This document shows positions 8,057-17,375 of a stretch of 64,000 nt of DNA, piece after piece. The DNA is taken from assembly GCA_028289585.1 (NCBI GenBank), contig JANQPI010000042.1:186001-250000 (forward strand), read 5' to 3'. The DNA is from Candidatus Zixiibacteriota bacterium. GTDB lineage: Bacteria; Zixibacteria; MSB-5A5; GN15; FEB-12. Each line of letters begins with the position of its first letter. The first letter of the stretch is position 1. The notes beneath the pieces were generated by a model, which saw only the letters and a program-made list of their open reading frames with translations, had not been told where the DNA came from and searched no databases. The translations under genes were made by a program, and so were the position numbers.

Positions 8057-11000
8057 AGGCGCGCGATCACCTCCGCCCGAGCAGTGACCCGACCGGACCG
8101 ATCGTCGGCGTGACGTCCATTGACGGACAGATCGATCCGCAACGATTGACGCAGACGGACCGACCCGGTTGTCGACCACACAATTCCCCGCTCACCCGGC
8201 CGATCACCCGTTAGCAGAAAGACCGACGGAGAGCCGACCGAGCTCGATCGGAGAACCTGACGGTAGCCTTCAATCTGTACCCGAACGTCGCTCTGTCGAG
8301 CAATCGACTGTCGCACCGCGAGGGTAAGAAAGAGACGTCGCGCGGTTGCTCCGGAACGATCGTCTGACCGTCGCCAGCCGACTCGGCCAGTTAACTCCAG
8401 TCGCTGCGCGGATCGTGTGACTTGCAAACGCGAAGCGTAACCATCGATGTCACCCGCTCCGGAGAAATACGAATCCCGTCGAGCCTGAAAGCGCTCGCCG
8501 GTCACCGCCACGAGTAACGGGCCCAGTGCTTGACGAAGCGTCAGAGCCACGAGGTCGTTGGTTCGGCGCCGGTCGAGCTCCGCGATGCGCCGCGATTCAC
8601 GCTCCTCAGTGAAGGCGATGGTAGCCGCATAGAATCCGCGGCGGGGTCCGAGATCGGCCCGTACGTCGGTCTGACGAAGAAAGACCAAATAGTCTAAGTT
8701 CGGATCGTTGTAGAACGGAAGAGCCCACAGCAGCGAGCGATCACCGTCAGACAGGAGCTCTTCGTCTATTCGCGAACTCGCCCGAATCACAACGGGACCG
8801 AGGTCATAGTCAACGGTGACCGTCTTTTCCCCTCGCTGAACTGCCGCCGCATCCGAGAGTAATTCTTCTACCCGGATGAAGTTTCCGTTTGGGTCGGGAA
8901 TGAACTCTCCGTCCTCTTCCCGAAACGACCCCTCACCTACCGGTACCTCAAGAAACGTAACCCCACGGGCATTGCGGCGCTCCTCCGAGACCGTATAGCC
9001 AACCGCCACCGATAACCGTCGTCGCGGATCAAAATAGCGCGCTGTTGTCTGAGCCAATAGCCCGAGTTCTCGACCGAAATCAAATTCGGCCCGCTGGTAT
9101 GTGATCGCAGCGTTCGTCGCCAGATAACCGAACGTACGGCTGATCGTACCGATGATCCGTTGCCGTTCGCGTGACCGCAGCCAGGTACCCGAACTGACAA
9201 CCGTATCTTCTCGATAGTCTTCGATAGCGAGACGGGCGAATGAACTACCGATCTCGAAACGTGCTTCGGTATAGCGACGTGCGGAATCGACCGCTGCATA
9301 GTTTGCTTCACGCGTGTCGTACCGACCACGGATGACCGAGTACCAGCCACGTCCGAGTTCACGGCGAAGCGACGCCTGTAGTTCTGTCGATTCACCGTTA
9401 CCTTCGTCTTGCAACGAGCTTTCGGTCCGGATACCCGACACCTCGAACGACCAGTTCGCCGTCGGTCGTATTGTAGCGTCAGCTCCGAAACGATCAGCAG
9501 TGAACTGGCCCGGAACGTTCCGTCTGCCACCCTGGACAGCAATCGTCAGATTGCGCAGGGCAACTCCGATCCGGCCGTCAACGCGTTGTTCATCCGACGA
9601 CACAGCGCCAAGTGGCAACAGGTACCGGCGGGTGGCATCGGGATCCTGCAGCCGCATCCGAGCGCGGTAGTTGGCATCCTGTGTCTGCCAGTCAATGGTA
9701 CCAAACAGTGGATTGGTATCATCGTTTGCTCGCGTCCATCTAATCCGGGCGAGCACGCCGCTGTTGTCGTCATCATCAAGGTCGGAGAGTCGATTGCGAT
9801 CAAAGCTGGTTGAACTCAGTGATGCCTCGACTACCCCAAGGGTCGGTGACCGATAGGTCAGTCGACTCTCCAGCTCGTTGAGACCAACAGGAGCGGCGAC
9901 CTCCACAATCGGCAGATAATCCCCCCCACCGAAACCAACGAACTCATAAATACCCTGGCCGAGGAACCGATAGTCACCACCGCTCCCAACGCGCGTGAAA
10001 CGGACTCGCAGGTCACCGTTACCAACACCAACGAACTGAACAACTGTATCGGGTAGAAACGTGGAGTCGATGCGGTAGCTTCCCAGTGAGTCGATCGAAA
10101 CGCCACTCCGTGTTGGCGTGGAATCACCGGCAGCGGCCAGGAGATCACGGTCACTCTCGGTTAACTCGCCGATCAAAGACTGGTTGACATCATCCCGTTC
10201 TGTGATTAGGCCAACCGAGAAGCTGAGCGCGGAATCCCGAGTGAATACGGCAGATTCTCCAAGCAGAAGTTCTTGCTCGTAAGCTGTGCGTAACGGCTCA
10301 TAATCAATTTCGATGCGCGAGCGACTGTCGATCGGCTGGCGGACGGAGAAGATGATTTGACCCGTCGCATAGTCAATTGTGTAGTCGAGGTTACTGCCGC
10401 GTTCTAACCGTACGCCGTCCACCCACACCGCATCCGACCCGGGAACGATCGGCGTAAAGCCCGATGCAGACGAAATGTCATACGGCCCTTGAAAGCCGTC
10501 AAGACCGTCGAAACGAGCGGTGGCAAATCGTCCCTTGGGCCGGGCGACCGCGCCTCGAACACGCCAGACAGGAAACGTGACGGCAGCCGACGCACCAAAG
10601 AGCTCCCGCTGACGGGACGGCGCTCCAATGTCGGCAATCGTGATATCGCCGATCGCGCCGGAAACGCTTGGAGACGTTAGGCTGAGATTGAGACGATCGA
10701 CTTCCGAGATACGGCTGTTGGCGGGACCGTAGGCGATGTCGGTACCCCGGTCAGAGATCGTCCCCACGACCTCAACAGAATCACCGAGTCGGCCGACAAG
10801 CGAGAGGTCGAGCGATTGGCCAAACTCGGAGCCACCTTCAGAGCGCGAAATGACACGAAACGTCTTTGTGCCACCAATGCTGATCTCATCCCCAACCACG
10901 CTGGACGCAACGGGTCCTCTCACTTGACCAGAACCGGGTGGGGAGCGCTCCGCGAAACCGGTCGTGGGAAGACCAGGACCCAGCGCTTCTTCAAGCCAAA

Positions 11001-11280
11001 CAGGCAGCGGGGTGTACCAGATCCTGATTGTGTCGCCTGGTGCCGGCGACCATGCGAGCCAGACAACTCGTTGCCCTTGAATCTCGTAGTCAGTAGCAGG
11101 ACGTAGGGTCCGGAGCCCAACCACAAGCGAATCACTTCCAGGGAGAATACGATTTACGGGAAGAATGATTTCGCGTTCGAGCGCTTCACCCGTCAGCTGT
11201 AGGCGAGGCAGCCGTTCGGCTGAACTCAGGGACGGAACCAGGAGACAGACAATCACCGTAAGCCAGCGAAGAACCGGCAT
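8053..11280 (-). CDS. Large secreted beta-rich outer-membrane protein, possibly SprA-like
   Basis: A 1075-residue protein with a signal peptide (cleavage near SLSSA-E at about 22). A beta-rich N-terminal half follows, then a long region of alternating short strands with conserved R/E/D turns, typical of a very large barrel. Around residues 295-312 it carries NLDYTIDYATGQIIF, the DYxIDYxxGxIxF element that recurs in SprA/Sov-type T9SS translocon proteins. SprA is usually more than 2000 residues, so this is at most a short relative. It is coupled by a 4-base overlap to the Omp85 gene and lies in the same block as PorU and PorV. The envelope location is fairly secure; the translocon role is inference. 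Confidence 0.55.
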   Translation of the reverse strand: MPVLRWLTVIVCLLVPSLSSAERLPRLQLTGEALEREIILPVNRILPGSDSLVVGLRTLRPATDYEIQGQRVVWLAWSPAPGDTIRIWYTPLPVWLEEALGPGLPTTGFAERSPPGSGQVRGPVASSVVGDEISIGGTKTFRVISRSEGGSEFGQSLDLSLVGRLGDSVEVVGTISDRGTDIAYGPANSRISEVDRLNLSLTSPSVSGAIGDITIADIGAPSRQRELFGASAAVTFPVWRVRGAVARPKGRFATARFDGLDGFQGPYDISSASGFTPIVPGSDAVWVDGVRLERGSNLDYTIDYATGQIIFSVRQPIDSRSRIEIDYEPLRTAYEQELLLGESAVFTRDSALSFSVGLITERDDVNQSLIGELTESDRDLLAAAGDSTPTRSGVSIDSLGSYRIDSTFLPDTVVQFVGVGNGDLRVRFTRVGSGGDYRFLGQGIYEFVGFGGGDYLPIVEVAAPVGLNELESRLTYRSPTLGVVEASLSSTSFDRNRLSDLDDDDNSGVLARIRWTRANDDTNPLFGTIDWQTQDANYRARMRLQDPDATRRYLLPLGAVSSDEQRVDGRIGVALRNLTIAVQGGRRNVPGQFTADRFGADATIRPTANWSFEVSGIRTESSLQDEGNGESTELQASLRRELGRGWYSVIRGRYDTREANYAAVDSARRYTEARFEIGSSFARLAIEDYREDTVVSSGTWLRSRERQRIIGTISRTFGYLATNAAITYQRAEFDFGRELGLLAQTTARYFDPRRRLSVAVGYTVSEERRNARGVTFLEVPVGEGSFREEDGEFIPDPNGNFIRVEELLSDAAAVQRGEKTVTVDYDLGPVVIRASSRIDEELLSDGDRSLLWALPFYNDPNLDYLVFLRQTDVRADLGPRRGFYAATIAFTEERESRRIAELDRRRTNDLVALTLRQALGPLLVAVTGERFQARRDSYFSGAGDIDGYASRLQVTRSAQRLELTGRVGWRRSDDRSGATARRLFLTLAVRQSIARQSDVRVQIEGYRQVLRSSSVGSPSVFLLTGDRPGERGIVWSTTGSVRLRQSLRIDLSVNGRHADDRSGRVTARAEVIARL

Positions 11281-11284
11281 CGGA

Positions 11285-12250
11285 CTATTCTCCAGGATAG
11301 AGGACGCGCAGAAGAAGCAGGCGATCGTTACCGGAATCGGCGATGAGTAACCGGCCGGTGCGATCCATCGCGATATCGAACGGCTGGCGCAGGGCCGTTG
11401 GCGATCCGGTTAGTACGGGTCCCGTCGTGTAAACAACTCCCCGACGGCGATCGACCAGTCCCAGTTCACCCGTCGTGCGACTGAGAATCCAGACGCGGTT
11501 GTGGTTTGAAGACGGCGCGGCCGCTTGCAAATCTGGCCAGGACTGTAGCGAGGTTTGCCAGTCGACACCCCCCAAATCATCATAGGCAATCAGTCGGCGG
11601 TTGCCGCGATCACAGACCAACATGACATTATCTGGCAAAAGAGAAATATCTTCAGGCATCACGAGGGATCCACCGACGTCCCCAAAGTCCCCGGCATAAC
11701 GATCAAAGGTACCGGCAGCAGAGAAGACGGCGATTCGATTGCGCGACCGATCGACAACCCAGGTATCACCATAGTCGGTCAGCGCAACACCGGCCGGCGT
11801 TCCGAATTCGAATGTGTCGTCCGTCGTCGCCAGAGGAATATCACTGACGAAGTTGAGGCGAGCGTCGTGACGCGTGATGCGTCGATTCCCCTCATCCGCA
11901 ACAACGAGATTGAGATTGTTGTCAACGGCAATGAAGCCGGGTTGCGTAAACTGACCCGATACGCCACCCAATCCCCCCAGGGACTGTTGCAGGTTGCCAT
12001 TAGAATCGAGAGCGAGGATGCGGTTGTTCCCACGGTCCGCAACGTAGATCGTACCGCGATTGTCAACCGCGACACCGGCGGGATCGCGCAGAATCAACTC
12101 GCCAATGCGACCTGAGATTTCGCGTTCGATGATCAGGCCAAGAGGAAGTGCAGAGACCGCTTCCGGTCGCTCCGCTCGTGGCGGCGAGGGACGCGAACAG
12201 CCGATGACCCCCAGCACGAGGACGGCAGACCAGGTCAGGAGACGAATCAC
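11285..12250 (-). CDS. NHL-repeat beta-propeller lipoprotein
   Basis: A 321-residue protein with a lipoprotein signal (lipobox VIGC, Cys about residue 18) and about six NHL-type repeats, recognised by copies of VAVDNRGTIYVADRGNNRI, IAVDNNLNLVVADEGNRRI and IAMDRTGRLLIADSGNDRL. Such repeats build a six-bladed propeller used for protein or ligand binding. It is in one transcription unit with the SprA-like gene (5 bases downstream) and the DUF5683-like gene (3 bases upstream). The lipid anchor places it in the envelope, probably the outer membrane. No catalytic signature is visible. Confidence 0.85.
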   Translation of the reverse strand: MIRLLTWSAVLVLGVIGCSRPSPPRAERPEAVSALPLGLIIEREISGRIGELILRDPAGVAVDNRGTIYVADRGNNRILALDSNGNLQQSLGGLGGVSGQFTQPGFIAVDNNLNLVVADEGNRRITRHDARLNFVSDIPLATTDDTFEFGTPAGVALTDYGDTWVVDRSRNRIAVFSAAGTFDRYAGDFGDVGGSLVMPEDISLLPDNVMLVCDRGNRRLIAYDDLGGVDWQTSLQSWPDLQAAAPSSNHNRVWILSRTTGELGLVDRRRGVVYTTGPVLTGSPTALRQPFDIAMDRTGRLLIADSGNDRLLLLRVLYPGE

Positions 12251-12252
12251 AC

Positions 12253-13044
12253 TCAGGGGAGCAGGTCGGTGACAACGGTTACACGCAGTTGCTCATCCGG
12301 ATCAAGCGGTGTCGTCGATAGCTTCAGGGTCGTTGACTCTGAAACCGACCAGCCATCGTCGATCGTGTTTCGGATTCGACGCCCCAGCAGGACGGCATCG
12401 ATGGTCGAAACGATCCGATTGAGCAACGCCGCGCCTAGCGCGAAGTCGGCCCGACGATACGATTCTCGACTCTCGTTCCGTAACTCGCGGAAGCGTTGAC
12501 GGTCGGCCTCGGACGCCCACCGCCAATAGGTCGAGGGATCATTCGGATCGTAAAACGGCCGCTCGGGGGCGATTACTCGCCCAGCAGTGTTGTACTCATC
12601 CACGGAATTGTAGAATCCGACCAAACCAAGAAACTCGTCATCCTTCCCCTCCAGGGAAGCCCCCGCTCGAGTCTCCCCCAGCCGGATGTAGTCATCCTCT
12701 TTCCAGTCACCGTAGATGCGGAATGCCGCGAACGACGTCCAGATCAGACCTTCCGCGACGAAGAAGTATGTCGCACGCTTACGATGGCCGAGGTAGTACT
12801 CACCGGCACCGGGAAGAAGGAACGAGAGGAGGCCGGCAGTCAGAATCGACTTCTGACCACTCGCGGCCGGAGTCGGACGTTCTTCGGTACCATCGAGCCA
12901 GAGATCGTCATCCGACATCGACCAGTCCGCCAGAAGAGGCTGCCGGATTTCGTCTTGAATTGGCGTCGCGCCGACAGCCTCATGAGCAGCAGCACTTGCC
13001 GTCAGTAGCAGGACGAGACTAAAACCGCCAGCTAACCGTAACAT
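12253..13044 (-). CDS. DUF5683-like membrane protein (paralogue 1)
   Basis: The protein has an N-terminal signal peptide, a hydrophobic pair of helices with the LLSFLLPGAGEYYLG element characteristic of DUF5683 (about residue 75-100), a variable hydrophilic middle and a C-terminal helix. The ATG at 13044 has GGGGAT 8 bases upstream; an in-frame TTG at 13059 is less likely. Its 5' end overlaps the 3' end of the second DUF5683-like gene by 26 bases. The element LLSALVPGAGQFYNE occurs at the equivalent place in that neighbour, so the two are tandem paralogues. Function unknown. Confidence 0.7.
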   Translation of the reverse strand: MLRLAGGFSLVLLLTASAAAHEAVGATPIQDEIRQPLLADWSMSDDDLWLDGTEERPTPAASGQKSILTAGLLSFLLPGAGEYYLGHRKRATYFFVAEGLIWTSFAAFRIYGDWKEDDYIRLGETRAGASLEGKDDEFLGLVGFYNSVDEYNTAGRVIAPERPFYDPNDPSTYWRWASEADRQRFRELRNESRESYRRADFALGAALLNRIVSTIDAVLLGRRIRNTIDDGWSVSESTTLKLSTTPLDPDEQLRVTVVTDLLP

Positions 13045-13999
13045 ACGGTGTATCCCCAAATTGATGCTTGGACTTCAAGCTTGGTTTCACGCGGATCGAC
13101 GAAAAAGCCGACGATCCACCATCAACAGCACGATTGTGCGCGCGGGCCGAAAGGAACGCCTCCACCGCCGAGATCGCCCGGTTCAAGGTTGCCGCGAACA
13201 GCATTCGATCCGCCCAGTCGTACGACGTATTGGCATCATCGCGCATGATTTCGTAAGTCGTACGATTCGCTGATGAGGGGACATTGTTTCCATTCGCAAT
13301 GCGAGGCATCCCACTACCGGGTCCGAAGTCCGCATAGGTTCGTCCGTCGAACAACACGGCATCGTCCCAACCCCAGGCGTACTGATCATACTTGCCAACC
13401 TGCTCGTAATACTGCTGGTCTTCCGGGTCACCCGGAAGCGTGTGTGAAAACTCTCGATAGAGACCGGCCGCCAGCGAATCGGCGTCGTAGGACCACTCCT
13501 CAAAATTTCGATACCGTTCTTCCGACCAATGATCCTTGCGGAACTGCTGGAACTCGTCAGTCATGTCATCGCCGTCGGACTTAAACGAGAAATGAGCAAC
13601 CCAGGCACCGATATCAGCTCCAAGAAAAGCAACGGCCTTGAGTCCCAATCCTTCGTTGTAAAACTGGCCCGCACCGGGGACGAGTGCAGAAAGAAGAAAC
13701 GCGGCAATCGGAGATTTCCTGCCAACGGAGAAAGACTCGCCGGTCGATTCGTCACCAATCCAAGCATCGTCACTCGCCAACATCTGATCGAGGCTGCTCT
13801 CATGACGATACGAGTGGAGTTCTCGGTCGAAATCGGTCGCTTCTAGCAAGTATCGCTCGCCCGAGGGTAAGAGTGGGGTGGGCGATAGATGCGCCTGATT
13901 CGCTTCGGTGACGAGCACCGATGGAGACCGATGATCCGTGTCGGCATCAGCACCAGCAGCGAGAAGACAAAGACATGTTCCGGCAAAGACTACGCGCAC
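13019..13999 (-). CDS. DUF5683-like membrane protein (paralogue 2)
   Basis: About 326 residues from a GTG at 13999, which has an excellent AGGAG six bases upstream and sits 10 bases after the stop of the metalloprotease gene. The open frame extends upstream to 14089, but that part overlaps the neighbour and precedes the signal peptide (VRVVFAGTCLCLLAAGADA). The protein contains the DUF5683 core FLLSALVPGAGQFYNEGLGLKA followed by a hydrophobic helix, then a tyrosine- and aspartate-rich region and a short C-terminal beta stretch. Secreted or envelope-associated. The link to the T9SS genes is positional only. Confidence 0.7.
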   Translation of the reverse strand: MRVVFAGTCLCLLAAGADADTDHRSPSVLVTEANQAHLSPTPLLPSGERYLLEATDFDRELHSYRHESSLDQMLASDDAWIGDESTGESFSVGRKSPIAAFLLSALVPGAGQFYNEGLGLKAVAFLGADIGAWVAHFSFKSDGDDMTDEFQQFRKDHWSEERYRNFEEWSYDADSLAAGLYREFSHTLPGDPEDQQYYEQVGKYDQYAWGWDDAVLFDGRTYADFGPGSGMPRIANGNNVPSSANRTTYEIMRDDANTSYDWADRMLFAATLNRAISAVEAFLSARAHNRAVDGGSSAFSSIRVKPSLKSKHQFGDTPYVTVSWRF

Positions 14000-14009
14000 G
14001 CAGATCTCC

Positions 14010-17000
14010 TCAATTAATGATGGCAATATCGGTAAATGCGGTTTCGGTTGCACCACCAAAGTCGATATCCAACAGACAGCGGTAAACACCCGGAGTGATA
14101 GCCGAGAGATCGAGTTCTATCTCATTGGTCATACCGACCATCGGACTCGTTCCCTCACGAATCAGCTGGCCGGACAGATCGAACAGCCGCCAGGTGATAC
14201 TTTCAGCGGAAGACATCAGGCGATAACGAAGGGTCGTTGATCCATTGGTAACCGGATTAGGATAGACGTAGAATTCGGCGATCTCAGCGACACCGGCACC
14301 CGTTGATGGTGGGTCGAGCCGGGTAGCATCGAACGCAAATGACCCACCGGGCGATGAACCATACATCGGCCAATACGCTTCTGTCTCTGTCATGTCAGTC
14401 CGCCAGAGATAGAACCATCCATCGGCCCCGATGAACCCCAGTACCCCTCCAACCGTGTCGGCAACGTAAATGACCGATCCGTTGGCCGAACCGGTAACCG
14501 TTTCCCGTTCGCCGGACGCCAGCGGGAACCCAACGACAGGACGAGTATTCAGAGCGTGGACGGTACCCACCTGCTTTGTGGTCACAAACTCCTGGTCTCC
14601 TCCCGATTCAATGTCGGCCAGGATCACGGAACCTAACACGAAATCGTTGGGCCATTGATCATCGATGCGTCGCGGAAAATCGGATAGCGAAACCAGATTG
14701 CGATCGAAGGCGTGAATCTCGTTGACGCCTCCGAAAACGATATCGGGGTAATCATCGCGATCAACATCTCCGATCGTCGGATTCGTAACAAACGTGCGTT
14801 CGTAGGTACGATCCCCGCGAATACGAAGATCACCTCCAGCGACGTCCGTTTCAACGATCACCACACGACCATCGCGGCTTCCGATGATGATTTCAGGTTG
14901 GTCGTTGCGATCAAGATCGGTGACCACCGGTCCCAGTGGAACGAGACCATCGACAGAGATCGAGTCAATTGTCGATCCACCGACAGTATAGAGCGTCGTC
15001 GTTGACGAATCCCCGGCGTGCAAAACCAACCGACCACCGATCTGTGCCAGACCATGGTAGATATCATTGGGCAGAGTTGTCACCGTTGGCGCCGCGGTTG
15101 GCGTCGAACGAGTGTAGATATGGCCGTTGGTTGTGAGAATGTGCAACACCGAATCGAAAAGCATCGCGATCGGCAACCCATCGGTCGTGATCGCCGGTCC
15201 AAACTGATCAGCGAAGCCGTTGCTGTTGTTATCGGTTGGCGTCAGCTGGACGACCTGACCGGTGTCACCATTCGTCGACAGTATCGCATACGCGGCAACA
15301 ACCAGCGGAACGGAGCTGCCCGCATAATCTCCCACAACCGGATTGGCCGTAAGAATAAGGTCAGGGACTTCGAAGAAGATCGGCACCGTATACTCGGTCC
15401 CGGGATTGTAATCACTCCATCCGAAGACATTACTCACTGCCGTATCGACATAGGGAGGACAAGTTGCACAGGAGTCGACCTTGTTGAGCAACGATCGTCC
15501 GTTAACATCGAATATGGAGAGGCGGGGTCCACTGGGTACGATAAACTCATCGACACCATCGTTATCCAAATCGTAGCTGATCGGAGAAAGTCCTAGCGGC
15601 GGGACTCCGATTCGCACCGGGCTGCCCTCGACCTTGCCATCGATGGTCAGATCAAACGTCATTACCGTATCAAGAATCGTCCCGGTCGTTGGGTTAACGG
15701 CTCGGCGAATGTCAGTAATCGCGATTCGCGTCTCACCTCCCCGGTTGTTCCGGGTCTGCGGATTCGTCGTCGGCGTAAACGCGTTGTTTCGGTCTTCGCG
15801 GAAGAGATCCTCAGCGCGACCAAAACCAGAGCGATAGAAACCGCCGAAGTTCACGAGACCATCCGCTTCAACAAGCGACAGAAAGCGTCGCGTAGAATCA
15901 TTCAGGAAGAGCTGCAACTGGTTGTCACGGTAGTTGTCCAACCCGTCACCGTCGTAGTCGAGCTGAGCGATCGATTCATCGATGTAGTAAATCGCCAAGC
16001 CGGATCCCGGGAGCAGATTGTCGTACTCTCGGGTGAACTCACCAGTCTCGAAGTCAGCGGGTCCGAGAATGACAGACGTCGCCGAATCGGCGCGTATGGC
16101 CGTATTCTGCTCTGGACCGTCGAGTTCCACCTGACGGTTTTCAATCAGATAGTACTGATGTTCAGATATCGGAATACGAGCGACCTTGATACCCGAAGAT
16201 TCGATGTTGGCGGCCACGATCCGGATATCTGTGCCTTGCCGGAAATCGACAACGTCAACGAATCCGAGGTAGGCGCGACACCAGGCCGAGGGAAAGATCG
16301 GCAGAGCACCAAAAACCGCTCCGTCGGGAAATCCAAAGTCGATACCGGTCCCGAAGCCATTGTTATCCATCAAGCAGAAGTCACCCACCTGGGATAAGAA
16401 ATTCGACGTGCTGTAGATGTCGGGCAAGCCCAGCTGGTGACCGAACTCGTGAGCCAGCACCGCATTGAGTGCGGTCGCCCGATTATCCTGACTGGCCGTT
16501 TCCGGCATCATGAGAGCGGTCTGAACGGTCGTATCACCACCATCGACCGGAATCGGTACGGCGAACCGAATGAATCCGGTAAACAGGTCATTGGGCGTCG
16601 GCGGGAATCCAAAATCGTTTTGTCGATCGGCGCCGGCGTGGAAAAAGAACATCGACTGGTAGTTGGTGAAGTCGATGTCTGGATGGCCCGGGATGGCGAG
16701 ATGCGCAGTGTCGAGAATTGCCACACAGTCAGTGAAATATTTCTCCAGTCCCGGAATGACCTCGGAGAAATCGGCCTTACCGTATTCTGTCATCAGATCC
16801 GGTAACTGGTAAGTCGCGGTATCTCCCGGTGGCCAGATGTCCCAGGTGATCACCAGCCGTCCGTCGGATGCCGTATTCCAGAAGCGATTAAGCGCCCGCA
16901 TGTGTCGATCAAAGTAGAGCGAATCGTGCGGCGGGGGATCAATCAGATTCCCTTCTCGAACGATGTACGCACTGTCCGTAAGCGTATCCAACGGGCGCGA

Positions 17001-17351
17001 GACATCCATGACGCCGCGTCCCGTTGTGGTCGGGATGTCGACCGTTTCGAATTGAAAGTTGAAACGGGCAACGAGGCAGTGGATCGTATCAACACCATTC
17101 GCCGAAAGTCCCGCGGTCGGCAGCGACCACGGATGCTCGCGGGTCAGCCCCAGCGGTCCGGCGCCATCATTGGTCAGTCGCCGCACGTCAGGGGCGAGAC
17201 AGCGATGTCGGACGGTATTGAGGCCGGCGGGTTCTAAACGAACCGGTTCCCCCCTTAACACGGGATCCCCTGTTCGCTCCACCGCGCCAGCACTACCGCT
17301 CAACAGGAGTACTCCAAAGCCCACTACCACTGTACGCACTATCCGATTCAT
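14010..17351 (-). CDS. M6-like secreted metalloprotease with VCBS-like repeats and T9SS type A sorting domain
   Basis: A modular secreted protein of about 1113 residues. It has a signal peptide (MNRIVRTVVVGFGVLLLSG), a metalloprotease domain with the zinc motif HEFGHQLGLPD near residue 300, and a central region with FG-GAP/VCBS-like repeats (DLDNDGVDEFIV, DLDRNDQPEIIIG, DVDRDDYPDIVFG). The last 80 or so residues form a beta domain beginning with the FYVYPNPV motif of T9SS sorting domains. It should be exported by Sec, carried across the outer membrane by the T9SS and processed by PorU, encoded two genes upstream. ATG 17351 is preferred over 17372 because it begins directly at the signal peptide. 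Substrate unknown. Confidence 0.85.
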   Translation of the reverse strand: MNRIVRTVVVGFGVLLLSGSAGAVERTGDPVLRGEPVRLEPAGLNTVRHRCLAPDVRRLTNDGAGPLGLTREHPWSLPTAGLSANGVDTIHCLVARFNFQFETVDIPTTTGRGVMDVSRPLDTLTDSAYIVREGNLIDPPPHDSLYFDRHMRALNRFWNTASDGRLVITWDIWPPGDTATYQLPDLMTEYGKADFSEVIPGLEKYFTDCVAILDTAHLAIPGHPDIDFTNYQSMFFFHAGADRQNDFGFPPTPNDLFTGFIRFAVPIPVDGGDTTVQTALMMPETASQDNRATALNAVLAHEFGHQLGLPDIYSTSNFLSQVGDFCLMDNNGFGTGIDFGFPDGAVFGALPIFPSAWCRAYLGFVDVVDFRQGTDIRIVAANIESSGIKVARIPISEHQYYLIENRQVELDGPEQNTAIRADSATSVILGPADFETGEFTREYDNLLPGSGLAIYYIDESIAQLDYDGDGLDNYRDNQLQLFLNDSTRRFLSLVEADGLVNFGGFYRSGFGRAEDLFREDRNNAFTPTTNPQTRNNRGGETRIAITDIRRAVNPTTGTILDTVMTFDLTIDGKVEGSPVRIGVPPLGLSPISYDLDNDGVDEFIVPSGPRLSIFDVNGRSLLNKVDSCATCPPYVDTAVSNVFGWSDYNPGTEYTVPIFFEVPDLILTANPVVGDYAGSSVPLVVAAYAILSTNGDTGQVVQLTPTDNNSNGFADQFGPAITTDGLPIAMLFDSVLHILTTNGHIYTRSTPTAAPTVTTLPNDIYHGLAQIGGRLVLHAGDSSTTTLYTVGGSTIDSISVDGLVPLGPVVTDLDRNDQPEIIIGSRDGRVVIVETDVAGGDLRIRGDRTYERTFVTNPTIGDVDRDDYPDIVFGGVNEIHAFDRNLVSLSDFPRRIDDQWPNDFVLGSVILADIESGGDQEFVTTKQVGTVHALNTRPVVGFPLASGERETVTGSANGSVIYVADTVGGVLGFIGADGWFYLWRTDMTETEAYWPMYGSSPGGSFAFDATRLDPPSTGAGVAEIAEFYVYPNPVTNGSTTLRYRLMSSAESITWRLFDLSGQLIREGTSPMVGMTNEIELDLSAITPGVYRCLLDIDFGGATETAFTDIAIIN

Positions 17352-17375
17352 GTCACGACATCTCGCGATCATAGT

